Counted from the stretch's first letter, positions 48,725 through 61,790 are shown. The stretch: DNA of 64,000 nucleotides from Sipunculus nudus (GCA_026874595.1 CM049318.1:56003250-56067249), one strand, 5' to 3'. Numbers and translations are program-made. Notes: a model not told the origin generated them from the sequence alone.

Positions 48725-48964
48725 CAGAGAAATCGGTTGGACCCGTCTGCTCGGAATCTTTGATTGTGGTTGTGTGGAGCTGCTAGCCACCCTGTCCTCT
48801 TGCTTGTCTGCTTTCTTCAGTCTATCAATTGCCGCTAATGGTAGTTTGCGTTGGCCAAGGGATAAGTCGAACTCGCTCACGTCGGCGGTCGTCAGAAGTT
48901 TCAAAACTTCGACGTCAGGACAGTCTTGCTCAGTCAGGGTTTTCGAGATCGAGTCGAGCCTCAG
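48725..48964 (-). CDS. SAM-like exon-like fragment
   Basis: The minus frame encodes LRLDSISKTLTEQDC, VLKLLTTADVSEFDLSLGQR, KLPLAAIDRLKKADKQ and a Ser/Gln/Arg-rich tail. The FDLSLGQRKL..AAI..LK stretch parallels [18 protein letters not shown] of the duplicated gene. GTGGTCAG before and GTAGGC after would make a 240-bp phase 0-0 exon. Similar SAM-like segments also occur at the start of gag-like proteins of invertebrate retroelements, so it may be a host exon or a retroelement relic. No neighbouring exons found. Confidence 0.4.
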
Positions 48965-49150
48965 CTGACCACAGACCAAAGTATGTTTCTAGTAACATTC
49001 ATTTTTTACCAAAGGCTGGTTAGAATAGCCCTGCGAAGTGTGTCTCCGCGTATTTCTCCGTCCAATTGTAATTAAAGATGCAATGAGAGAGCAATTAAAA
49101 GGAAGTGTGCGTGCAACGCGCTGTGTAACGGAGGAACTTCACATCGGAAA

Positions 49151-49496
49151 CTAAGGCAAAAAAATAAAAAGGTATGGGTTCTCAGGCACCGCCCGTGTCA
49201 GTTTTAAAATGCCGCATCAACAATTTTTATTTTGATTTTCAATAGAAACTAACAGTTTTGAGCTCCAGCCGCTAAGACATTTCTTTCAAGATAAAAGCAT
49301 ACAAATTTGATAACATTTCCTTTGTTATATATTGCTTTTTTTTTGTTTAGCATAATAAATCTGTTATTATCATGCTTTTCCCTTATCTTTTGACATTTTC
49401 ATCGAAACGTACAAAAAAATTAAAAATGAAAAATCCGCCCGCCAGCATTGATTTCTGGAAAAATGTGCCTGAGAACCAATCCTTTATTTGGCCTAA
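49151..49496. mobile_element. MITE, ~345 bp
   Basis: CTAAGGC...AAAAAGGTATGGGTTCTCAGGCAC at the left faces GTGCCTGAGAACCAATCC then TTTATTTGGCCTAA at the right, about 40 bp per arm. Non-coding interior. Confidence 0.7.
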
Positions 49497-49499
49497 ATG

Positions 49500-50740
49500 A
49501 CGTCTGTTTCCAGATTCAACCGACCCAGAACACCCGCACTGTTTATACGCACATTGTATGTGTACTGCATGGTAAAAATTAATCAATGAGAATAAGTGGA
49601 CCAATATATCATTCATAAATATTGGTACATTTATAACATTATTTATACAAATCCAATTATAAACGGAAATATGGGAAGTTTAGCAAAAAAACATAGCGCC
49701 CACTTGGGTTAATTTGACCATTGAAATCTCATCCCATAGGAACTGGAAGGGTCCAAAGGGTATAAGGGTAAAGGGGAGAAATTCCTGACGGTTCCTCTAT
49801 ATAGGACAAGCCTTAGTCTCTATACTATCTGAAGATTTGATACCGTTTGATACAATACTAAGTGTGCTGGTCTTTAACTATTCATACTGTTTATGAAATC
49901 GGACGGGAACAACCTCTTAGCAAAGACCCTGTATACCCTACTCACCCCTCTATTCAGTGGAAGATCCAGTGTAAAATTTCAGGGGGCTATATAATTGTTA
50001 TAAATGACACCATATTTACAAATGCTTGTTTATATAAAATATAAGCCTACTTATCATAACACATAACTTAAGCTTATATATCATAGTCATATAGCCAGTT
50101 TAAATAAACATTGGACAACAGTCAGTGACTCAGCTATATATACAGTACGCCCAGTTGATAAGACTTTGCTGAAAGATATTGGCACCACGTGATGTATTTA
50201 TCATCTATTCTTCATTGTGTATATGCCTTTTTTTTCTCTCTGTTTAGCCGTACCTCAACATCTCGTGTCGTAAGATGCCTTAAATTCACGCTTTTAGACT
50301 AATACTTAATCGTTCAGATTGTAGTTCATTTAGTGTATGTCATTATATATGAGCCGCTCGATGCTCTGGTATACGAATGGGGGCGGGTTTGATTAAATCT
50401 AAATAAGTCTTCACACAATGACCATATAGGGTCTATAGTTGTCTCACCAGTATCGACAAGCGATTTGTTGAAAAGATTCACTCATGAACAACCTACCCTG
50501 TGTATATATACAGAACTGGGCCCAGCCCATGAAACATGGGTTAATTACTGTGGAACATGAATCAATCTTTGAGGATGGATAGACATCCTTTATAATTTTA
50601 AACAGATAAGTAATTGAGTACAATTAAGTATAAAATTAGAATCATTATTAGTAATATATTACAGATACCGGTAACTTAATGCAAAAGTAAAGAGCTTTTG
50701 CGAAATCCCAAAGAGTAATTCTTCGCATAACATCGAACAT
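49500..50740. other. No gene seen
   Basis: AT-rich, only short frames without motifs. Confidence 0.4.
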
Positions 50741-51701
50741 ACTATATGTGTTTAGTTGATATTAATGTAACACCCCCCCCCCCCTTGTATTTTTCTCCAT
50801 TTTGTCTGTCACTCCGGGGCGACAGACAAATTGGCACCTCCAGGTCAAGTGTCAACCCGCTGGTTGCCTTGCGTTGTATGGCCTGCATACGTGGCCGGCG
50901 AAAACCTGGAGTGAGACAATACAATGTTTTGTCAGAACCGGTTTTATGGGTTGATTTGGGCATCGAGGCGTGACAGCTGGTAATGACCACGAGGTCCCGG
51001 AGTTGCCTCGTCAGTTGAACTCAGAGCCTGCTGTTGGCCACACGCCGACTCACTGGTTTTCTTGTATTCTGTTACAGGTATGCGCCCCATATTTTGCCCT
51101 TCATATATTATATTATGAAATACAGGAATAATTATTTATAAGAACTAATTTCTTTGATAGGAAACTAGAACAGGTCAGTTTTGTCCCATGATATTGATTG
51201 TCCAGGTATTTATTATAATTTGCCATATGTTTCATCTATTTTGCCCATTTATGTAACTGTCTGGCTTAAATCTACCAGTCTGTTCTGTATTTGGCCACAT
51301 TCATACCAGTAGGACGTAAAATTGATCAACTGTCTATCTGCCATTCCGTTTGGTATTTTCCTTGAAATGCCCACAGCTCGTGCTGCCAGCCGTTCACTCC
51401 AGCGGTTATTCCGGCTTTATCAAGTTTGTTATACCGTGACGGGACCTCTTACCTTATGGAATGTAATATTAATATCTTGCCTTTATTGTTAATATCTTAA
51501 AATGGTATCATAAGGCCTTTATGGCGAGAATATCTTGCCTGATTCCTACTGTGATCGCCCACCACGCCGTCGTTTTTCTCTATGCAAGTCGATTTCTATG
51601 ATCCGTAGCGTGGACTGTTCTCGATGTCACAGGGCGCTTGTGCTGGCCAGGTTCCGTGTGAACTGACCTCACCGTGGACTCTAGGACCCGATCCATAGCC
51701 A

Positions 51702-52500
51702 GTGTGACGGAGTGGCGTTTCTTTGCTCGTAAAAACACTTACGGACACACCTGTAAGGACATCGCAGTTAGTTTGTAAATCCTTCCCAAGAGAGATACAT
51801 ACAAAGTGATTTATATGCAAAAGGCATATATGTGTTTATTAGATTTAACTACTAAGCTGCTGCGAGGTTTAATTGCAGTAAAATTTCATGATATATATGC
51901 ACCAGGCATATAGATTTATGTATTATTAAAGATCTTAAATTGCAGTAAAATGTCTTGATATATATGCACCAGGCATATAGAATTGTCTATTATTATTAAG
52001 ATCTTAAACCGCAGTAATTAATATTCCATGGTATATATGCACCAGACATATAAACTGTGAATTTAAATGTTTGTGTAATAAGATGTTTAACAGCAGCAAG
52101 GTGTCATTGCATTTAAGTGAAATTGCTTAAGATTCCTTGCTTCAAATATTCTTCAAGATAGCATGACTTAAACTTTTAACTGGTAGTAATTTGTTTATCT
52201 AGTAGAAATGTGAACTGCTAGGTCTCGCCCAATAGCGGATGATACGTATTTAGTAGTAATTCACATTTAGAAGTATATCAGTAAGTGAGAGTGAGTATCC
52301 TCACCTTCCCTCGGTTGTCTGTTGTCTGCAACTGCCAGTGAGGGAAGTTTACGCCAGGTAAGACTTTTGTATTATCTGCAGGAAATATAGACAGATAGAT
52401 ATTAGTTAAATCTATTTCCCACTGGGTTGCGAATTCTTTAATTAACTTAGTTTTTTTTTAGGATCAGTTGCCCTTATTATTTAGTTTTTATTTATTGTTA
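51702..52500 (+). mobile_element. Possible 5' LTR/leader of the Gypsy remnant
   Basis: Begins TGTGACGGAGTGGCG, a style of start seen in invertebrate Gypsy LTRs, and precedes a gag-like frame at 52,508. It contains the hairpin repeat below. No second LTR is found in the window, so the boundaries are inferred. TGTAACA at 50,766 is an alternative start. Confidence 0.3.
51795..52110. repeat. ~85-90-bp tandem repeat with TATATGC/GCATATA hairpins
   Basis: TATATGCACCAGGCATATA occurs near 51,894, 51,960 and (with one change) 52,032, and a weaker copy lies near 51,811. Each has a 7-bp stem and a 5-bp loop, and the blocks between share GCAGTAAAATTTC. Confidence 0.7.
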
Positions 52501-52507
52501 ACGTGCC

Positions 52508-53450
52508 ATGAGGTATATTCGCACCTTAGTTGTAGAATCCTTACCTGAGGACGTAATAAAGCAGAACTCTGAGGTGCACTTTGGTACTGTCGGCACTGTG
52601 GAGTCCATTTTGGTTTCTACCGATAAATTGTACGTAGTATACACTTCTTCCACTAGTGTCGCCACTGCCAGAGACGCCTTGAGTTCAATCAAGTTGTCGG
52701 CCCTAGAATAGCTGGATCAACTTCTGTTCACACACTAGCAACAGGGGCTAATGAGCCTCATATCAAAGAATTTCTTGACCCTGATACTCTTGAAAATTTC
52801 TTATAAAGATTCTCTAAGCTCTGATAACAGAGGAACGGATGTTTCTCTGCTACTCCACCAATTTGACTTAACATTTTGGGAAGTAGCTGACCTAATTATT
52901 ATGCGTGAGCAGTAATATGGGGTTCAGCAGGGTCTAGGGGAATACGGTTCGCTTGGGCTGTAGACTGCAAGAATGAGGTTTAATCACTCCCACTGACGCA
53001 GATCCTAGCTTGCGGTCCAGATTTTTGTACACCAAATCCTAGCTACACCAAAGTCAAAGAAGCTTTGTGGGTACTCTCGAGGACGGGGAGGCCTTTTGAT
53101 GAATTGTATAGATGTGCTAGAGAACTGGAGGCGGATATACTGGTAATCTTTTTGCGTCTGTCCCTGCGTCCGACACGGTTTCCCCTCCTAGCCAGTCCGG
53201 GAAGGGTAAAACGTATCTAAATCAACAAACAAACTCTGAATTAAGCCAGGCTGTAAACACCGTACTTAAAAAAAGGAAAGGCTTAGAAGCGCTCAAGTAA
53301 ATTAGAGGAAAAAGCTACTCATCCCAGAAAATCTCCCTCTCTCACAAATCTCTAATTTCCAAGATCTCGGCAGCACTTCTGACGGTCCAAGCCGTTTATT
53401 TTGTAGCCGCTGCAAGAGAAACAAGGGAACCGAAAAGTAGAGCATCCCCT
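52508..53450 (+). pseudogene. Degenerate Gypsy gag
   Basis: A 67-codon frame starts MRYIRTLVVESLPEDV. After stops and shifts, readable pieces include a YTKVKEALWVLSRTGRPFDELY stretch near 53,041-53,105 and FCSRCKRNKG near 53,400, the start of a zinc knuckle. This order fits a Gag protein with scattered inactivating changes. Confidence 0.45.
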
Positions 53451-53499
53451 CGCATGGCGTATAGTTAGAATGACTGTATTACACAGTGGGAAAATGAGG

Positions 53500-53870
53500 G
53501 CAGCACTCTGGTCTTGACCCTTGCTCCTGTGACTCCAAACTAAATAGGGTTCTCCATCCATGGGTGGGTGAGCCATATGAGCAAGATGACACTGACAGGT
53601 GTTGGTCAAACAATTTAGCCAAAAATGGGTCCACAAGCTTTTTCAAGAAGTGGGCGCTGTGGCCGTGGCTTTTGACCCCGTGACCTCCAAATCGATAGGG
53701 TTCCTAATCCTTGGTGGATGAGCCATATTTGCAAGATGAAAGGTTTTGGTGAAATGGTTTGGCTTTAAACAGGCCCACAAGCCAATTACGGACATACGAC
53801 GGACAGACGGACGCACGAACAGAGGCGTTACTATATCCCTTTCGCAACGAACCATCTTCTGCCTGACTGC
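53500..53870 (-). repeat. Two units of a dispersed repeat ending in CGGACAGACGGACG
   Basis: GACCCTTGCTCCTGTGACTC (about 53,515) and GACCCCGTGACCTCCAAATC (about 53,674) start two units of about 150 bp sharing ATAGGGTTC and GTGAGCCATAT. A GGACAGACGGACGCACGAAC tail follows. This style of repeat is widespread in bivalve genomes. It interrupts the Gypsy remnant. Confidence 0.65.
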
Positions 53871-54594
53871 GTGGACCGTAGAGATGTGAACAGCCGGTCT
53901 TTAAACTAAAAGCCCGCCTGCACAATCAAACATGCGGTGCAGATTTACCCACGCATAATTAGCCGTTTCAAACTTCTACCACTAGGCGGCGTGCATGTTG
54001 GCGAAGATCGCTTCAGTGTTAGAATGAGTATTTATCTTAATTAATTAAAGTTGTTTTCATCAAACTGTTACATTTAATGATATCCTGAGTGGTTATTTAC
54101 GTGAAATGACCAGTAAGAGATCGTTACTAGCGAAAAAAAGTGAAGAATTCAACCCTTGTTCATGACGCCGCTTCATGTCAGAGTTGGCATGTCAGCATCA
54201 ACAAGCTTCATTTCACTGATTAAAAGCAGCCAATCCCGGTCACATCAGGAGAAAAAGTATAAATAATCGTATTCTACAAGTGTTGTCCTTCACACTAGTA
54301 TATGTAAATAGGTTGCCCATTGTTATTTTTTAATTATTTTTGTATGATTTATATAGCTTAACTAGGGTTTTGTCAATCATTAATTGTGCAGGGTACCAGT
54401 CTAGTCCTGCTATATCTACAGAGATTTAAGGGCTTTTAAGTTACATTTTCACATTTCATGTTCATTAAATTCAAGCTTTTCAATACTTATGCATATAAAC
54501 ACATCAGAGTATATATGTAATGGTATATACAGTATTTTAATTCTTATATTGTACTATATTATATTATTTTTTATTATATTGTTATTAAATATTA

Positions 54595-54610
54595 ATGTAT
54601 AATAATATTA

Positions 54611-54649
<39 letters not shown>

Positions 54650-55050
54650 TGTATAAATATATAATATGTAACTTTTATATGTCAAAAATAAAAAATAACA
54701 TACAATTAATATGTAAACAATATATGTCTGTAAATCATATATATATATATATATATATATATTCAGCACACCTTTATGTACTTACTCAAGTGTTACATAA
54801 CAAAACCAGTTTAATTTAAGAGGTGATTTATAAATATAAAAAAGTAAATTATTAAAAATGCACAACATATTGGCACAAACACACATGATATATGAAATTT
54901 GTAAGATAATATTAAATAATAACACACACAAAACATATGTACACTCATGTGTATTTGGAAAATAATATTGGTTTAGCTATATGAACCAATAATCATTTCA
55001 AAATTATTTTACAATTTGCTTAAACCATTAGAAATGTCATTAAAATTATT

Positions 55051-55106
<56 letters not shown>

Positions 55107-55362
55107 ACAAATGAGGTACAAAAGTATATAGTATTATTATTCTAATACAAATACTTAATAGGCCTACATATCTGAAAGTTAGCTAACATTATCACTTGTA
55201 CATATGGCCATGCTTAAAAAATGAAACAATGTATACTTAAATATTTTCTAAACAAATACGCACGTATAACTGAACATAATGGTGATTTCAGTTAAATAGC
55301 TGATATTTGAATAGGAAAAAAATAAAATATAATTATTATAAAGAATTATATCTCAAAATCAC

Positions 55363-55419
<57 letters not shown>

Positions 55420-55575
55420 TACAAAATTAAAATACTTGTAATTGTGCACTGGAAAACACTTTTAATATAGCAATACATATATAATTTGAAAGCATGTTTA
55501 ATTTTTCAATTTATATATATATAATATATATATATATATAATATATATATATATATTTATATATATATATATTTA
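54595..55575. repeat. Cluster of five (TA)n arrays
   Basis: TA runs at about 54,615-54,647, 54,738-54,762, 55,053-55,102, 55,364-55,413 and 55,512-55,573, in a stretch that is nearly all A and T. No coding frames. Confidence 0.85.
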
Positions 55576-56145
55576 ATTAAAATATTGACACAGGTGAAAA
55601 TAAACTATGACAATAGATATAGAATTTTCCATATGATACACACACAGATTATATACCTTAAACATTTTAAAAATATTTTCAAATTCAGTTGAAATTAGTT
55701 GTATTTAAACATAATAAAATAATAAATAAATCCTAAAATAAAAATTATATTATAACTACTTATTAAAATCATTTGAAAAAGTATTATAAAATATATGTTG
55801 TTAGGGTTTGGTGAGGCAATAAGAAGTGTATGAGGGCTTTAGGCCTTTTAATATGGGTTAACTTGATGGGTCATGACAGCTAGTGATAAGCTCATGAGCA
55901 GGTTACAAGTCTATGAGTGATGTCATTTGTCCTTATCTCCTATTGGTTCTCTGCTGGGTCATGCCATATTCATGAGCTGATCATGTGATAGGCAAACACA
56001 TGCAGCCCCCATAGGAAAGTTTTGTATGTGGCCTGCAGCAGACAGTGGGGGGTTGCAGGCGAGAGACGTATCCCCGCTAAGGTTCCATTAGAGCTTGTAG
56101 GTAATGTAGACCGGGTAGGACTAAAAGCCTAATGGTACTCCCTCT

Positions 56146-57000
56146 ATGGGCTTAATAGATTCCGGCTCAGCCATTTCTACGGTTGCTGAATGGTTTTACC
56201 TAAAGCAATTAACATCTTGTTTTATATTGCACGTTGACCAAGTTTTGGAGGTTGAAGTAGCTGAAGGCGGAACACTTGAGTATATAGGCATAGTTGAATT
56301 AGATCTCAACCTTCCATCAAACCTAAAGGATATTGGTTTCCCCACTCCTGTATTACTGGTAATAGATACCAGCTGTAATATGAACACTCCCTTTGTAAAC
56401 GACCAAAACAGAATTGAACCGTGTGTCCGACATCTCAGGGCAATTAGGGGACCTAGACGGCTGGGTTACCTGATCCCAGGCGTTTGGCTGGTAAAAACCA
56501 TTGTCTGTTCAGTGGCTCAATGACTTCTAAGCCCATAGGTAGTATTTAAAAAAAAGCAATTCCTTATACCAGCCATCCACAGCTGTTTCATTCAGGGGGT
56601 AACGCGAACATGCACGTTTGGAAAAACAAGGTAGTGGTCACAGAAACTGAAGGTCAGTTGCCAGCAGGACTGATTTTAGATTTCATTTTTATGGAGCTTT
56701 ATTTCAAAAACAAAACCAGTAACATGGTTGATATTAAAATTTAAAATTTAACTTCTAGTCCAATTACCATCCCAGCAAAGGCTTTGCTTTATTCGCTACA
56801 GGTAGCCTCAGGCGTACCTTCTTTTCTCCGTTTGACACGTATAAAAGTTCCAGTCCCGGACACTCATTATACATTTGGCGTTCCACGACCGAACAGCCAA
56901 AGGAGTTCTCTTGCCCTACTCTTCACAACCTTTCCTCTCAGGCCCGCAGTTGAGACCTATATGGTCACCATAAGTTGTTACAAATCCTGTGACCCATCGC
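56146..57000 (+). pseudogene. Gypsy-type aspartic protease and linker of pol (degenerate)
   Basis: The frame 56,146-56,523 has GLIDSGSAISTVAEWF, the DSG active-site motif of retroelement proteases, then EYIGIVELDL and PVLLVIDTS. Downstream pieces (VVVTETEGQLPAGLIL; ITIPAKALLYSLQVAS) match the region between protease and reverse transcriptase, with frame breaks between them. No RT domain follows. Same strand as the gag remnant at 52.5 kb. Confidence 0.6.
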
Positions 57001-57299
57001 TGCTCTGCAGAGACTCCTGGTATCCCCCCCCCCTTGCTAAAAAGTTGGGGGTATATATACCCCCCCCCCCCCCCCATCCGCCCCTGTATTGACGCCTCTG
57101 CTGGTGGCCTATTGGCGGAAGGAACCAGGTCGAGAAGAGTGCACACCGGGCTGGTGGGTTAAGGCCACCCGGTGTCCCAAGGCCACTATTCGCGATAGTA
57201 ATTTGCCAACTGCGTGCGTCTGATTTGGGATCCCGGTGTCTGACTTCCGATAAACACAATGAAACTGTGAAGCTCTATATCGTGCATCAGGGATTCTGC

Positions 57300-57688
57300 G
57301 TCATCAGTAACGCAATGTTAAGAAAGTCCTTCTGAACAATAAGATGTAACATAAATAAATACAATAAATATTTATACATGACAATTACAGTTGAAGAAGA
57401 CACCAGTATGGCCCGCAAAAATGAAAGCGAAATAAGCCTAATAATGTATTAACGGTTGTTCATCGCCTGATCCTGAAAATGTTATATATAAAGAGCACGA
57501 GAGAGAGGGACGGGCAACAGCAGAAGCCTCCCATTGCACCCCTTCGACAGAGCACTCATTCTCCTCCTTCACCCCCTCTCTCCCTCTAAAATACGTTAAT
57601 GTGTACGAAAAAGTAATTGCATGAGAGCGTAAAATGTTTTTTACTTTATTAATTTAATTCCAAGGTTCAAGGAGTAATGTTTATATTG

Positions 57689-57721
<33 letters not shown>

Positions 57722-58440
57722 AAAAGGAAATTATTTCACTTATGTGGAAAATAGCGACTGAAATCGTACATTTATTGCACTTTGACGTATAATTCTATTC
57801 TAGACACAAGTTTCCAATAACTCATCATATATTCATCGCGCATCAACACCAGTTTTTACAGTAAATATCCATTTTTCTCATTATTTGAATTCTTGCTGAA
57901 TCTGCGTGCTGTAAAGAGAAAGAATACATGGGAATACTTGATACTAATTAGTCACAATAACCTCGAGATAATTAGAGTAAATAATTTGTTGATGTGTAAT
58001 TAAGCATGACAACAGGCCTTCAGAGGCTCTGCTTTGTCCCTCATACCCATTATTTCAAAATAGACGCTACGCACAAATCTGCCATATCAACTGACTATAA
58101 CCCGAAATGTATAGTGTTGAATAAATCTTGCGTTTTTGCACGATCTGTGGGATTAATGACTTTCCGGATGATGTTTGAGAGCGGACAGTATTATTGCAAA
58201 CCTAGTAACACAACAGAATGTATGATGATAAATGTAAACGATGTAATGGTATAGTAATATGGCTTGTTTGGTTTTCGTAACTGAAGGCAAATAGTAAATT
58301 TGTTTGTCAGCTGTTGATTAGCAGTGGTCATTTTCTTTTACACATGTGAGACTGTTCCTCTATCAGTTTGACCTCTCTCACACAATAGCTTGTCACCGGC
58401 CATGTCCCACTTTTATCTGAAGTGAATGTAAATTCTCGTT
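57300..58440. other. No gene seen
   Basis: Includes a (GT)n tract at about 57,701-57,720. The 82-codon frame at 58,006 has no motif. Confidence 0.4.
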
Positions 58441-58454
58441 AAAGAGCATAGGCT

Positions 58455-58690
58455 TCGGAACCGGGGGGGGGGGGGGGGGGGGGGGCGCCCCCACTTTTTG
58501 GTCCCAGGGGGCGCCCCATCTTTTTGGTCCGAGTGGGGGGGGGGGGGGGCACAAGGGGGCAGAACCTCTGTAGTGAGTTAATGGTGATACAACCCATGCA
58601 TTTCCATTGCTCATGAGTCAACAAGATTAGTACTGTAGAAATACTGGGATATGCAGTGCTGTGGGGGGGGGGGGGGGGGGGGAGGCTACA
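58455..58690. repeat. Three long poly-G tracts
   Basis: Runs of G near 58,462-58,485, 58,535-58,549 and 58,663-58,682, broken by CGCCCCC and by GGTCC segments that repeat (TTTTTGGTCC twice). Confidence 0.85.
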
Positions 58691-59108
58691 TTTATGGCGG
58701 CAGAGATGGTAGTACCCACACCTCCTCCCCAACTTTTATCATTGACCAAGGTGCCGGTACTATATAAAAAATTACACTTGCTATGCTTAAAAAAACATGC
58801 ACACATAAAAAAAAATACATAAAAAGAGGGAGCAGGCAGGCAGTGTCAAAGCTTCCTTCACCGTCCACTATCAAAATCATGGGATATTAGTTAAACTTTT
58901 ACTATAGTCGGGTCAGGGCCTCTAAGGCTGCCACTGGATGCTGAGAACCTGGGTCCTGACACCCTGAAGTGTGAGACTGTCCAGATCATATAGGCCAGGC
59001 ATCTTTGCTATTCATAAATTGTCTTGCTGGTCAGTCACAGTCACATGTACCATCTGAAATAGAAGCTTGAAAGACATTTCTACAATCAGTGTGTATAGTG
59101 TTTTAATG

Positions 59109-59165
59109 GCATCTAGCAAAAGGCGGAAGGTATCTGACTTCTTTGTCAAATCTCAAGATTCCACC
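59109..59165 (+). CDS. Possible first exon, MASSKRRKVSDFF
   Basis: An ATG followed by ASSKRRKVSDFFVKSQDS and then a donor-like GTGAGG. The basic KRRK plus DFF start is like the N-termini of some nuclear or hAT-type proteins. No downstream exon found. Weak. Confidence 0.22.
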
Positions 59166-59169
59166 TATT

Positions 59170-59751
59170 ACCCAGTGAGGTATTTAAAATTATATTTTGT
59201 TCCTTTCAGTTTCTAAACAATTAAGCTATTAGTAAACTTTTAGATTTTAGCTCAGCTGACTGTAAGTCATCTGTGCTATATAACCAGCTATGGCCCTATA
59301 GCCTTCCTATATGTAGTGCCACCAGTAACTCATTAAAGCAAACTGGAACCCTGAGACCTGTGAAGCTCAGATTAAATAGCGTCTGATTATATATCCGGGG
59401 GGGGGGGGGGAAGAATAAATATGTTTTCTGATTTTTCTACTCAAAGTATAACATTTGTCGGAAATAACATTTGTCACTGCTGTGCATGAAACTGAAATTG
59501 CAACAAAATGTGTGAAAGTAACTTGTTTATTTGATTATAAATGAGTGCTTTGACGCGATGATTTGGCCCTCCCACTTTTCATGTAGGCAAACTTAATTGG
59601 CGTAAACAGTTTCCTTTTAATCAGCTCTTGAATCAGTAACAAATTCACTCTTTCACTCTAATTCTTTCCCATGAAAATAACCTCCTCCGTTTGGGCGCTT
59701 CGCGCCTTCAGTACTTGGAGTACCATACATTGGACTACTCTTGCCCCCCCC

Positions 59752-59785
<34 letters not shown>

Positions 59786-61080
59786 GCATAGGCTTTGCCC
59801 CCCCCCCCCCACACACTTTTTTGCCCAACTGTGGATGTAGGTGTGACCTTTCGGTGTGAAATGATGCAAGTTCCATTTTTTTATATGGAAAATCCATTGT
59901 ATTTTTTCTCAGTCTACAAGCCTCACGTGAAAACAACTAACTTCATTTCTTAATTGACTGTGTTTAGTTATGTAGGTCATTATTGTGTTATTTTTAAAGA
60001 TAAGGGAATTAAGTATAATGTAATTCACTTTAGTGAGAACGGTTGGAAATTTAGACTACTTGTATCCGTAATTTATAATTAAACTGACAACCTTATAGAC
60101 AGGTCTGCTTTGGAACATACCAATATTTTTTTTGTTTTGCTCAGTGTGTAAATATAAATGACTGACATGTGTTCAGTTTTCTGTAGATTAATTGTCCAAT
60201 TTAATATTTTTTTTTATAATTACAACTTAAACTTCAAGTAAGTTTTAAAATGGTATATCCTTTGCTTCTCATAAGGCCTATGTGTTTCGTTCTTTATACC
60301 ATACACACCAATGGTTTTGAGTAGAATTGAAATTCAGTTAAGGATCTGAAGTTTTATTAAAATTTGACGAATAGCCCAGAAAATTCCAGATTAGCACGAA
60401 CGCTGTGTCTTTACACATCAGAGTTCAACCAATGCGGATTACATCGAGCCAGCACCCGGCCAGGCGAGGTTGCTACAGCAACGAGCCTCGCCCGCGCCAC
60501 ACGAATCAAGTGTCAACAACACATGTAACACCCTTGCGCACAATACCACATACATCTGTTACAAGATTGCGTTTGTATGTGAATTATGTATACAAGTGTG
60601 CTATCCAAGATAAATAACTGAGACAAAAGATATATTTCATGAATTTAACGTTAAGGACTTACCATTTAAATTGCCTATTTAGACGTATAAGTAACAAGAA
60701 AATTTAAAATTACTATACAGGTGTATTTTGCTAATTAATTTTATTTCATCTTCAAAATGAAGCACTTAAATTCTGTAATGAGATAATTTATTTTTACAAA
60801 AATACCCTGTTCCCTTGACATTAAATTCTGGTTGCTTCCCATACAGCGTGTAATTGAGCGCATGGTTAATGGGATATTCATTCTTTTGGTGAATACATTT
60901 TACCCAGATATTTGTACAATTTAATTCAGTTTAACAGAACTGATCCAAGTATGGTTCAATCCGTGCTTTTACTGTTCGAACGTATGAAAATAATATAAAT
61001 GTTAGGGTCATATTTTGGCTCAATTGGACCCAAGGCGAGTGTTATTAACTTTTCTGCAAATGTCGATTCCTGAATTTATG
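59170..61080. other. No gene seen
   Basis: Contains the TTTAGCTCAGCTGAC repeat start (59,251), a poly-G run (59,398-59,410), a (TA)n tract (59,757-59,783) and a poly-C run (59,799-59,810). No supported gene. Confidence 0.4.
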
Positions 61081-61089
61081 AACATCTGT

Positions 61090-61790
61090 TACGACCCATA
61101 ATGTAATAACCGGCCCATAAAGTAATAACGGCCCATATTGTAATAAAAACGACCCATAATGTAATAATCATACCCTGCCCATATTGTAATAAAACTGGCC
61201 CATACTGTAATAACGGCCCATAATGCAATAAAAAATGCTCATATTGTAATAACGGCCCATATTTTAATTAATACGACCCATATTGTAATAATCATACCCT
61301 ACCCATATTGTAATAAAACGGGAAGTGGGAAAAACAGCCTACATTGTAATAACATATGTTTAAGCTCAAGAATGAATCCCAAATCTAACAGGCGATATGT
61401 CGTTTGAGAATACCTTCTAAAATGACAGCCATTTTGGTTCCTCATTGGTATAAGAGATGCAGTCATAATGGAAATCCAGTTAAACAATAATCATTTATGC
61501 TGTCTACGTAAATTTAATCATCTTCTAAACTGCACTTTTTTTACAATATTGTCCTTTTAGCCAATTTTAGCCCCCACCATGTTGATAACAGTAAAGGTGA
61601 GGTAAAGTTATAACAATGTTACTCATTTATTATAACGGTATTGGCCATTATTATAATATTTGCCGTTTTTACAACAAAATAGGCAATTTCTACTAGCCTA
61701 TTGACCATTGTTACAATATGGGTCGTTATTACAATATGAGTCGTAATAACGATCCATAATGTAATAACCGTCCCATATTGCAATAATTGT

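Noticed and set aside
53352-53925. Minus-strand frames over 53.3-53.9 kb
   Set aside because: They overlie a known-style dispersed repeat and the gag remnant on the other strand.
61090-61350. CRISPR-like array
   Set aside because: Repeat units are short, degenerate and irregularly spaced without unique spacers, and the genome is eukaryotic.
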